A DNA stretch of 64,000 bases from IMG/VR virus record IMGVR_UViG_3300033064_001044, positions 1-64,000 of that record; one strand, written 5' to 3'. Positions 38,365-45,910 of the stretch are shown here, one piece after another. This DNA comes from a virus. The notes beneath the pieces are model-generated. The model did not search any database and was not told the DNA's origin. It was given only the letters and a program-made list of their open reading frames with translations. The translations under genes and the position numbers were made by a program. Positions within the stretch are counted from its first letter, which is position 1, and every line of letters begins with the position of its first letter.

Positions 38365-39945
38365 CTATATTTGATTAGTTAGTAAGAAGTTTAAGAGGCT
38401 GCCAACTGTTAAGTCAACACCTCCACGTGTGTTTATTCCTTGTCCATCTATTACAGCATCTGCGATTGTGTTCTTCTGTTGCAGCATTTCATATTGTCTT
38501 TCTTCAATGGAATTAAGTGCTAAGAAGTCCTGAATAATAACGCTTTTCCACGTGCTAGAAGTGCGTCTTATACGAGAGTTCCTTTGTACCGCTGCACCAG
38601 AAGACCACGGTAAATCATAGTTTACAAGAAGATTGGCTTGAGGTAAATCAACGCCATAGCCTCCAGCATCACTTGATATAAGTACCCTAACTTCTTTAGA
38701 AGTTTGGAATTCTACTTTAGAAGTTTCTTTTTCCTTAGCATTCAACTCTCCAGAGTATAAACGAGATTCAATCTTCTTTAACATAAGTCTTCGCTGTATT
38801 AATGGAAGCATCCCCAGGTAACTGGCAAAGATTACAACCTTAGAGTTCTCATCTGTCTCTAGGTGTTCGGCAACGTAGTTAATCATTGCGTCTAACTTAG
38901 GACCGCCATCAGTGATGTCCGTTAGGTAGCCGTCGTCAGCCAATCCCGCCACATAAGAACTTCCGCCTTTAATACCGTTACCCTCAACAAACTTTTCTGC
39001 ACTACGAGTTAACAATGAGGGGCTGTCACAAAGCATCCTTAAAGAAGTTATCTTAGACATGATGGAACCCCGCAAAGCATCTGCAGGACCGCCTACTGCA
39101 TACCCTTGACCGTAGTGAGACTCAATAGAGAACCCCACACCAAAAAGTTCCTGTGCTTCTTGTAGTTCATTGGTTAAATCCAACGCAATTTTTTCATACA
39201 AATCACGTGTCTTTTTATCTAGTTTTATCCGTATTGGTGCTAAATGAATAGTGGCGGGCAAGTACGGAGCAACATCTTCATCAGACTGTGCTTTACGTAC
39301 TGATGCGACTTTAATCTTCTCGTGTAATAACGGAAGATTTCGGTATCTCTGTACCCCGCCAAAAGTGTTTCTTACTATGAAGGTCTTATCAAAGAGGTCA
39401 AATCGGCCCAGTAGACCTGGCTCAACAAATTGCATAATGCTGTACAACTCTTCTGGCTTACCGTTTTCAATAGGGGTTCCTGTTAAAGCAAACCGAATAG
39501 GAATACTAGAAGCAAGTTCTTTTACTTTTTTAGTTCTTTTAGACCTAAAACTTTTGATAGCAGTTGCTTCATCACAAACAACAACTCCAAAGTCTATGTG
39601 GTTTAACACATCCCAATCATTAACTATTGACTCGTAATTTGTAATTACGTAGTTGTAATTACAAGAATCAGCGTATTGAGTTGTACGAGTAGTTTTGTTT
39701 CCATCAATAACTATAGATGTTGAGTCTGAAAACTTTGCTATCTCACTAGCCCATTGATACTTAAGACTGGCTAGTGCAATTACTAGTACTGGCTTCTTTA
39801 GTCCTTCGTCACGCATCTTCTCTATTGCTGCAATAGTCATGCAGGTTTTACCAAGACCCATTTCATAGGCAACAAGAACCTTGCCTCGTTCCACCATCTT
39901 GTCAACGGCTTCAGGCTGATAGGGCTTTAGTGTTCCTTTAAACAT
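38365..39945 (-). CDS. SNF2-type DNA helicase/translocase
   Basis: 526 residues. Motif I AYEMGLGKT (26-34), motif II VVVCDEATA (about 120-128; D-E-A-T rather than D-E-A-H), motif III LTGTPIEN, and the second RecA lobe with VVIFASYLG, SSDAGGYGVDL and QRNSRIRR (motif VI). It is an ATP-driven dsDNA translocase. In phages such enzymes support replication, recombination or branch migration. Confidence 0.92.
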   Translation of the reverse strand: MFKGTLKPYQPEAVDKMVERGKVLVAYEMGLGKTCMTIAAIEKMRDEGLKKPVLVIALASLKYQWASEIAKFSDSTSIVIDGNKTTRTTQYADSCNYNYVITNYESIVNDWDVLNHIDFGVVVCDEATAIKSFRSKRTKKVKELASSIPIRFALTGTPIENGKPEELYSIMQFVEPGLLGRFDLFDKTFIVRNTFGGVQRYRNLPLLHEKIKVASVRKAQSDEDVAPYLPATIHLAPIRIKLDKKTRDLYEKIALDLTNELQEAQELFGVGFSIESHYGQGYAVGGPADALRGSIMSKITSLRMLCDSPSLLTRSAEKFVEGNGIKGGSSYVAGLADDGYLTDITDGGPKLDAMINYVAEHLETDENSKVVIFASYLGMLPLIQRRLMLKKIESRLYSGELNAKEKETSKVEFQTSKEVRVLISSDAGGYGVDLPQANLLVNYDLPWSSGAAVQRNSRIRRTSSTWKSVIIQDFLALNSIEERQYEMLQQKNTIADAVIDGQGINTRGGVDLTVGSLLNFLLTNQI

Positions 39946-40139
39946 TAACTACGTCCGTTAATAGAACCAGACAGAGCAATGCGAGTTGTGTGGGTTTCCA
40001 TATCTTTAAGAAGCATGTCTTCTAAGTCCATAGCATTGTGTTTCTTTAACAATCTTCTAACTTTTTCAATACTCTGAAGAAACATTAGTCGTTCTTTTTC
40101 AACAAGTTCATCGCGTAAAAGGTCGGCTGTATCAGTCAT
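39945..40139 (-). CDS. Small helical hypothetical protein
   Basis: 64 residues, helical and charged (LLRDELVEKERLMFLQSIEKVRR). It shares a base with the helicase start and overlaps the primase stop by four bases, placing it in a tight replication operon. Function unknown. Confidence 0.6.
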   Translation of the reverse strand: MTDTADLLRDELVEKERLMFLQSIEKVRRLLKKHNAMDLEDMLLKDMETHTTRIALSGSINGRS

Positions 40140-41098
40140 CCTAGGTAAGCCTTCTCTCCGTAGATAGAGTCTTTAGCAGTTTCAACTCCGTGTTGAACTT
40201 GCTCATCAGTCATATCTCCAACATCTTTTATACCTGTAGAGGCATAATTAAAAAACTTCAATGTCATTCCGTATTTACGAGCACTAACTATCATTGCTGC
40301 ACAAGCAGTTCTACCTGCTTCATCTATGTTTGGATTATCAAAGGCTGCAATGACCGTATCGCTATATCTAAGTAACTTAACCTGAGCATCACTTACGATT
40401 GCTCCAAAGGTAGAGACTGCCCCAATAATTCCCGCTGAAGCAACTCTTACAGCGTCTAAAGGGGACTCAACAACAATAACCATGTCTGGGTTTTGTTCAT
40501 GTCCTCCAAACAATGTGCTTGATTTTTTCACACCAACAGGAGTGTTTCTAAACTTACGAACTCCCTCTTGTTTTTCTTGCCAACCCATTAAAGAGTAATC
40601 ATGTGGGTTTCTTATTGGCAAAATCCACGTGTTATCTGGTGCCCAAAGAACCTCATATCTATTAGCAGACTCTGGTTTAAGTCTTCTTTTCTCTAATGCC
40701 CATTCTGGTGGGTCACCAAACAAAGCCAGTCTTGCTTCAGACATAGGTACTGATTGAGTTGATGTGACGTGAGTTGGCACTCTCTTAAGCCTCTCTGCTA
40801 GTTCTTCGACCGATATTTCTTCGACGTTTGCTAACCATTGTTTTGCTGCTTCATAATCTAATCCGTCACCTATATACAGTTCACGGACTTCAGCAACTAG
40901 GGAGAAGACATTGCCTTTAAAACCACAGGAGAAACAGATGTGTGCTCCTGTGTCTTCGTTAATCCACCATGATGGATTGTTGTCTTCTTTGCCCGTCCTT
41001 GATTTGTGCATAGGACATAGACAAAGAATTTCACTGCCACGTGCTCTAACAACTTCAATTGAAAGATTTGCGAGTACTTGAGTGATGTTAAAGTTCAT
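40136..41098 (-). CDS. DnaG-type DNA primase
   Basis: 320 residues. The zinc-binding domain has C28, H31, C55 and C58 (CPMH ... CFSC). The TOPRIM domain shows VVESPLDAVR (Glu) and AAFDNPNIDEAG (Asp-x-Asn, where D-x-D is usual). No helicase-binding domain is obvious. It should lay primers for the family A polymerase together with the DnaB helicase. Overlaps DnaB by four bases. Confidence 0.9.
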   Translation of the reverse strand: MNFNITQVLANLSIEVVRARGSEILCLCPMHKSRTGKEDNNPSWWINEDTGAHICFSCGFKGNVFSLVAEVRELYIGDGLDYEAAKQWLANVEEISVEELAERLKRVPTHVTSTQSVPMSEARLALFGDPPEWALEKRRLKPESANRYEVLWAPDNTWILPIRNPHDYSLMGWQEKQEGVRKFRNTPVGVKKSSTLFGGHEQNPDMVIVVESPLDAVRVASAGIIGAVSTFGAIVSDAQVKLLRYSDTVIAAFDNPNIDEAGRTACAAMIVSARKYGMTLKFFNYASTGIKDVGDMTDEQVQHGVETAKDSIYGEKAYLG

Positions 41099-42348
41099 AT
41101 CATTAACCCACGCTTACAAACTAAACAAGAAGACATCTTCGTCTCTTCATGGAAGCAACCTGTTTCCCAGTTCCACGTTAATGTGGTCTCACTTGGCCCA
41201 CAGTTACGACTAGCAACAATCTTAAAGTTACGAAGGTTGTCGTAATCGGGGACAGGCTCTAGTCCCAAGATAACATCTGAGTCTTGGAAGAATGATGATG
41301 AGTAACCGATTGAGTCAGCAGATACTTTGCCACCACGCATCTTCCACAACAACGTCTGAGTAGTAATAACCACAGGTATGTCATGTCGTTGTGCCAAACG
41401 CTTAAGGGAACGAGTCACATTGGTAATTGACTGAGGAGTATTCATCTCTCCTGTTTGCTCATCCATCATCAAATACACACCATCAACAAATACGACATTT
41501 GGCTTTAACTTTGAAATGGTTGCTGATAAAGACCCAACAGTTAATCCGTTTACGGCATCAACTAAATAATTTTTGTTAGACATCTGCTCTAATCCTGTAA
41601 GCATGTCCATGTAGCGGGCTTCTTCATCTTGAAACAACTTTCCACGACGAAGACGACCATGTGAAATCTGTGCACGAATGGAGTCGTGACGTTGTTGTAT
41701 CTCTCGGTTAGTCATCTCAAAAGACTGAAACATTGGAACTAACCCTTGTTTGTGCACATGTATTGCAACTGCTAATGCAATCTGTGACTTACCTGTTTTT
41801 GGTGGAGCAATAACTGTTATTAATTGACCGCCTTGCAAACCTGCTGTTGCTTCATCAATTTTATCAAACCCTGTTGGAATACCAATCATTGCATGGCTTG
41901 CTAATGCTTGATACTCAGCAAAACGATTAGTTGCATCTTGTGTTAGTTCTAATTCATTTGTGCCTTGCACACCAGAAGTATTAACACGAGTAATGGCTGC
42001 TTCCATTGCAACCAAAGCACCTTCGTGGTCATTGTGAGTTAACTTATCTACAGACTCTTCAAGACCTTGACGAACTAATACTTTGCGACGAAATGCAACT
42101 GCTTGGTCAACAAGAAAATCTAAAGAGTCTTGTACATCTAAAACTTTGTAAGTTGGGTAATGGTCTTTAACAGTTACTGCAGTAGGTACTTCTGAATACT
42201 CGTTGTAATGCTTAACAACAAACTTCCAAACTCTGGAGTTGTCGTCATCTAAAAACCAATCGTGGGTTATTCCTTTTTGTAGGACTGGCAATATGTCTCT
42301 GTCGCGAATTACTTTGCTAACTAAACGATGCTCGTTATCTGCTGCCAT
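41095..42348 (-). CDS. DnaB-type replicative helicase
   Basis: 417 residues. N-terminal helical domain (1-130), then a RecA-like ATPase with GIPTGFDKIDEATAGLQGGQ (156-175), Walker A APPKTGKS (181-188), PNVVFVDGVYLM (Walker B) and a late DSDVILGLE. The N-terminal domain is short. The extreme C-terminus ends in CLVC plus a preceding Cys, an unusual possible metal site. Works with the DnaC-like loader at 43073. Confidence 0.92.
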   Translation of the reverse strand: MAADNEHRLVSKVIRDRDILPVLQKGITHDWFLDDDNSRVWKFVVKHYNEYSEVPTAVTVKDHYPTYKVLDVQDSLDFLVDQAVAFRRKVLVRQGLEESVDKLTHNDHEGALVAMEAAITRVNTSGVQGTNELELTQDATNRFAEYQALASHAMIGIPTGFDKIDEATAGLQGGQLITVIAPPKTGKSQIALAVAIHVHKQGLVPMFQSFEMTNREIQQRHDSIRAQISHGRLRRGKLFQDEEARYMDMLTGLEQMSNKNYLVDAVNGLTVGSLSATISKLKPNVVFVDGVYLMMDEQTGEMNTPQSITNVTRSLKRLAQRHDIPVVITTQTLLWKMRGGKVSADSIGYSSSFFQDSDVILGLEPVPDYDNLRNFKIVASRNCGPSETTLTWNWETGCFHEETKMSSCLVCKRGLMI

Positions 42349-42363
42349 TGCCCCATCTTTTCT

Positions 42364-42780
42364 CTAAAGTCTGTTTAAGTCAATACTCCAAGAGCCATAT
42401 CTCAAACCTCTGGTTGGCAAGTCAACCACACCTTTTAAGTTTGTGCGATAAGGCAAGTCATCTACTAATTCTTGTGTCGTTAAATAAGTTTGGACAAGGT
42501 TAAAGGGGTTGGTACCGCGTCTGTCTAAGATGTCCATTACTTTTTCTAAAGAAGTTTGGTCCCAACCATCTTCTTCAATACCTGCTAACTCAACTGCAAG
42601 TCCATACTTATAAGTTAAAGTCCACAACTGAGACACCGCTGCTTTATTAATGTTCTTTAACTGTAAAGAGGTTGTTTTATTTAAGAACTTTCGTTCCGTA
42701 ACTTTTTCAAACTCAGCAACAACTTCTGCAAGAACAATTAAACGAGGAGGGGTTTCGTTGGAGATGTCCCCGCCCTTCAC
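42364..42780 (-). CDS. Hypothetical protein, GTG start
   Basis: 138 residues. GTG 42780 overlaps the neighbour's stop. Helical, with the recurring palindrome TTCTAAAGAA at 42544-42553. It lies between the helicase and loader operons, so a replication role is possible, but no domain is recognised. Confidence 0.6.
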   Translation of the reverse strand: MKGGDISNETPPRLIVLAEVVAEFEKVTERKFLNKTTSLQLKNINKAAVSQLWTLTYKYGLAVELAGIEEDGWDQTSLEKVMDILDRRGTNPFNLVQTYLTTQELVDDLPYRTNLKGVVDLPTRGLRYGSWSIDLNRL

Positions 42781-43076
42781 AACACCTCTACTCTAGCGTA
42801 CTTTAAAATGAAGTTGCGGAAAGTCTCTGCGGACTCATTGGCTCTTGCTTGAATTTCTTCTGGCACATCATCAGGTACCAGGATTGCATACTGACCGTTG
42901 TTCTCAGACATACGGGTCTGTACAAACGTAGCGTGTTTACACCCGTTTCTAATTTTAAATGATGGACACGAACATTGTGCATCGGTGTCGTTAGGGCGTA
43001 GTTGTACTTCATACACACCCGTAGGTGAGAGAAATACTTGGACTGTACGCCACTGTTCCAATTGTGAACCTTTCAT
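42777..43076 (-). CDS. SWIM-type zinc-finger-like protein
   Basis: 99 residues. CSCPSFKIRNGCKH (35-48) has the C-x-C-x(n)-C-x-H order of SWIM fingers. The rest is short strands and one helix. SWIM fingers bind DNA or proteins, often in recombination or helicase partners. Four-base overlaps on both sides link it to the loader gene. Confidence 0.75.
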   Translation of the reverse strand: MKGSQLEQWRTVQVFLSPTGVYEVQLRPNDTDAQCSCPSFKIRNGCKHATFVQTRMSENNGQYAILVPDDVPEEIQARANESAETFRNFILKYARVEVL

Positions 43077-43789
43077 GCTGTAGCCCTTCGTAAGTCTTTG
43101 CCAGTTAGTCGAACACGTTGGAACGCCTCATTAGCAAAACTTGCCATCGCGTTGCTGTATTTGGCGGACCAATTTTCCAGCATCTCGTTGGTAGTTACTA
43201 TTGTAGGCAATGCACGGTCATAACGACTGCGTAAAATCTCATCAAATGATGCGTCATCGTATTTAGAACCGTACTCTTTTCCTAAATCATCAAGTATTAA
43301 TAAACGAACGTTTAACCAATCTTCTTTAGCACGACCATGAAACCCCTCAATCTGTCTGTTCATCTCACGTTTTTCTTCAATATCTGCGTCAAACATAGCC
43401 TTCTTACGGGATAGAAATTCAGGGTAAGTTAGGTAATAAATAGGACGAGACAACATGCCGAAGTCAGACTCGCTGTTGTATCGCAATATGTTTTTGCATT
43501 CTTCTGGGTTTAATCGACGAACAAACTCCATCGCTGCAACTACAGCATGTGTTGTTTTGCCTAGTCCAGGTCCGCCATCAAACAAAAGACCCACGCCCGT
43601 AAGTCCCAGTCCACCTACTTGTTTGATGACAGACCCAGATACTAAATCCTCAAGCCACTCATTTACTACTTGAGGAAACGCTGTGTCCATATCGCTTGGC
43701 TCGTATCCCAGAAAGCGTCGTGGGATATTTGAGTTACGCATAATCCAGTGCTTGTTAAGTGAGGGAAGTTCATCAACTTGATAGGTCAA
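43073..43789 (-). CDS. DnaC-like helicase loader ATPase
   Basis: 238 residues. Walker A GGPGLGKTT (72-80), Walker B LLILDDLG (163-170), followed by KEYGS and sensor-type TTNEML. This is the DnaC/IstB layout. It should load the DnaB-type helicase (41095). Overlaps the gene upstream. Confidence 0.85.
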   Translation of the reverse strand: MTYQVDELPSLNKHWIMRNSNIPRRFLGYEPSDMDTAFPQVVNEWLEDLVSGSVIKQVGGLGLTGVGLLFDGGPGLGKTTHAVVAAMEFVRRLNPEECKNILRYNSESDFGMLSRPIYYLTYPEFLSRKKAMFDADIEEKREMNRQIEGFHGRAKEDWLNVRLLILDDLGKEYGSKYDDASFDEILRSRYDRALPTIVTTNEMLENWSAKYSNAMASFANEAFQRVRLTGKDLRRATA

Positions 43790-43979
43790 CTGTTACCCCT
43801 CGGTCGTCGGTGTACTTGCCTTTGCCATCTGTGGTCATGTGTGTGCTCTGAATTGTTAATACAAAATACTGTTCGCCTGGAAAAAGAATACTTACAACAA
43901 TGTCGCAAATCTTTGCTTTCCATTTGGGCATATCAACCATGGTGAATACTGGAAGGTCAACTTTTTTCTTCTTAGCCAT
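43773..43979 (-). CDS. Small basic-start hypothetical protein
   Basis: 68 residues from ATG 43979 (GGTGGAAAAAG upstream); a longer in-frame start exists at 44024 but runs through the next gene. KKKKVDL at the N-terminus, then a strand-rich body (WKAKICDIVVSILFPGEQYF). It overlaps the loader gene by 17 bases. Function unknown. Confidence 0.6.
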   Translation of the reverse strand: MAKKKKVDLPVFTMVDMPKWKAKICDIVVSILFPGEQYFVLTIQSTHMTTDGKGKYTDDRGVTVDLSS

Positions 43980-44055
43980 CTTTTTCCACCCACGTATGTA
44001 CAAGCATCCCAACTGGAATACCAATTAAAATCCCAATAATAAGAACTAGGTTCAT
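43972..44055 (-). CDS. 27-residue membrane microprotein
   Basis: ATG 44055 overlaps the stop of the FmdB-like gene (ATGA), and its stop overlaps the next start. The product is one hydrophobic helix (LVLIIGILIGIPVGMLV) with a short charged end (EKDG). Coupled start and stop support a real gene. Similar single-helix microproteins occur in actinophage replication operons, role unknown. Confidence 0.6.
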   Translation of the reverse strand: MNLVLIIGILIGIPVGMLVHTWVEKDG

Positions 44056-44222
44056 TGTCCGCCCCACCCTCCGCCTTTAAATTGAACTGCAGGTGGTGTG
44101 AATACTTTACTCATAGGATTGCCACAACGGTCACAGTTAGGTCGCTCTGTAACGTCATAGGACATGTGCATTTCAACAATACTGTCTTCGCAGGTATCGC
44201 ATTTAAAATCATACTTAGGCAT
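44052..44222 (-). CDS. FmdB-family zinc-ribbon protein
   Basis: 56 residues. MPKYDFKCDTCED, then NCDRCGNPMSK, gives C8-x2-C11 and C30-x2-C33. The ending PPAVQFKGGGWGG is characteristic of FmdB-type small zinc ribbons, which are common beside replication genes in actinobacteria and their phages. It overlaps the HTH gene by eight bases. FmdB proteins have no settled function beyond a regulatory annotation. Confidence 0.8.
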   Translation of the reverse strand: MPKYDFKCDTCEDSIVEMHMSYDVTERPNCDRCGNPMSKVFTPPAVQFKGGGWGGQ

Positions 44223-45156
44223 TTAGTTTCCTCTCGTAACGTTCCAGTGCTTTGCGACCGACAATTGTGTTATCAAATTCTCTGCCATCTGAAGCGTACA
44301 CGAACTTGTCCCCGACTTCTTCAGTTGGGTTAACGAGTCCTAGGTTTTCTCGTGCCTTGTTCATGTGAGTGCGGAACATCCCAAGGTATGTCTTGTACAA
44401 GTGCGGTGCTTCATCGCCAACGTCTTTAAAGTTCTTTTCATCAACCATAAACATCTTTAGAATCTCTAACTCCATCAGGGCTGTCGTTTGGAACCTGGTC
44501 CGCATCTGCTGCAGCCCGCCTGACAGGTTGTTGACGCTCACGGTGCCTGGTAGCCACGGGAACTTACGACCGACTAGGAATGAGAACTCTGCTGCAACAT
44601 CGCGGACTGTCCACTCTGCCTGTGGTCGCTTGCCACGGGTATTTGTGTCCCGTTTGCTGGGCGTGGACCTCGGTTGCTCTGAGGCCAACTTGCCGATGCC
44701 TCCGATTGAATCATCCTTGGCTTGTTCTTCTCGCCAACTTTTATTCATGGTTTCCTCACCTACTTTGAGTATTTTTATATTTTCATAACTTACTGACTTA
44801 CTGGTATTAGGTACTAATGGCTGTTGACTATATGACTTAAGCACTTGACCATGTGTTGTCCGCCTCTGTACAGGCGACGGTGCTTGACTCTGTGGAGGCG
44901 ACGGCAGCGTGTACTTCTTTGTTGTGTAGAAACCGCGATTACGCTTTTGGGCCGTGGCGACGAGATAACCCCCCGTTTCTAAAACCTTTAGAGAGGCTCT
45001 TACATGGGAGTCTGCTTTGGTCTGGGTCAGGCGACCGAGATTAGCCACGGAAGCCTCTACGACCCCATCAGGGTCTGCTAATGAGTACAGCACGACTAAG
45101 AGACGGAACTGATGATGGGTCAGTTCCGCCTCTAGGAGGTCGTGTGGGATGTTCAT
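44215..45156 (-). CDS. Winged-HTH replication-type protein
   Basis: 313 residues. The N-terminal part (about 8-85; HHQFRLLVVLYSLADPDGVV, then VANLGRLTQTKADSHVRASL) is a winged helix as in phage replication initiators or DnaD-like proteins. A Ser/Pro/Gln-rich linker follows, then a second domain (about 185-290). It lies ahead of the loader, helicase and primase genes, consistent with an initiator role (inference). Roughly 44500-45050 is GC-rich (single 60-base lines of 57-60%, against about 33% in a line counted in the helicase gene), which suggests separate ancestry. Confidence 0.7.
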   Translation of the reverse strand: MNIPHDLLEAELTHHQFRLLVVLYSLADPDGVVEASVANLGRLTQTKADSHVRASLKVLETGGYLVATAQKRNRGFYTTKKYTLPSPPQSQAPSPVQRRTTHGQVLKSYSQQPLVPNTSKSVSYENIKILKVGEETMNKSWREEQAKDDSIGGIGKLASEQPRSTPSKRDTNTRGKRPQAEWTVRDVAAEFSFLVGRKFPWLPGTVSVNNLSGGLQQMRTRFQTTALMELEILKMFMVDEKNFKDVGDEAPHLYKTYLGMFRTHMNKARENLGLVNPTEEVGDKFVYASDGREFDNTIVGRKALERYERKLNA

Positions 45157-45620
45157 TGAGAGCGACGGTACTTGCGCTTACCTTGTTCGTCAATCTGGTC
45201 CATAACCATTTTGTAGACCACAGCAGTGAGTGTCTCTGTAAAGTCCTGCAGTACCTCTTCAAGACGTTCTTCTAGGATGTCTGTCTCCATATCAACAAGG
45301 TTTAACCCATCTGATATGTCCCAGATTTCTCTACGATTTTCATGTGCCCAAGCAACTGTCTCAAAACAGTCGTCAGAGTCATCCCAAGCAAGAGCAACTA
45401 TGTCATCTGGAGCAGCCGACTGTAGTAACTCTTCTAAAGAAGAACCAGTAGAGACAGGTATGTTTAACTCTGAAGCAGCCATAATTACTTGGTCGTGGGT
45501 TTCGTTCTCTAGTGCTAAAGGAAGGTGCACTTCAGTAAACTTTTTTTGCGTCAAAAGTAAACGGAACCCGTGGGTTACATCTACATCATCTGATGTTCCA
45601 ACAACAATTAGACGGGACAT
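45153..45620 (-). CDS. Conserved actinophage hypothetical protein
   Basis: 155 residues, acidic, alpha/beta. MSRLIVVGTSDD start and IVALAWDDSDDCFE look like Rossmann-type strand ends. It ends in a basic tail (GKRKYRRSQ). First gene of the replication run after the tail module. No known domain. Confidence 0.6.
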   Translation of the reverse strand: MSRLIVVGTSDDVDVTHGFRLLLTQKKFTEVHLPLALENETHDQVIMAASELNIPVSTGSSLEELLQSAAPDDIVALAWDDSDDCFETVAWAHENRREIWDISDGLNLVDMETDILEERLEEVLQDFTETLTAVVYKMVMDQIDEQGKRKYRRSQ

Positions 45621-45628
45621 TTTTTCTC

Positions 45629-45880
45629 CTAGTAGCGACGAGGTGGTTGAATTGTTACAGGACGGTCAAGCATTGCCATAATAGCCAAAGATGCAAAGGC
45701 TGCTGCTGTTGCCATAAGGGCTAGGTCATACTCTGAGTAACCTATAAAGTAAAGAGCCAGCACTGAGAAAACCAATGCTACAAACCCTTTTAGTTTCTTT
45801 AAGTCATAGAAAGCATCAATCGCCCCTATGAAGTATGAGGTGGAAAGTGTTGCTATAAATAAGTCAATTAATGTGGTCAT
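45629..45880 (-). CDS. Small membrane protein
   Basis: 83 residues with two or three hydrophobic helices (LFIATLSTSYFIGAI, FVALVFSVLALYFIG, LALMATAAAFASLAIMA) and a basic end. Holin-like in size and topology, but not beside a lysis enzyme, so this is only a candidate. Gap of 30 bases to the tail-fibre gene. Confidence 0.6.
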   Translation of the reverse strand: MTTLIDLFIATLSTSYFIGAIDAFYDLKKLKGFVALVFSVLALYFIGYSEYDLALMATAAAFASLAIMAMLDRPVTIQPPRRY

Positions 45881-45910
45881 AGCGGGAGTCTACTACGACC
45901 TTAAAGTAAA

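Noticed and set aside
44369-44788. 139-codon plus-strand frame opposite the HTH gene
   Set aside because: It is a side effect of the GC-rich patch and lacks a ribosome site; the minus-strand gene is clearly the real one.
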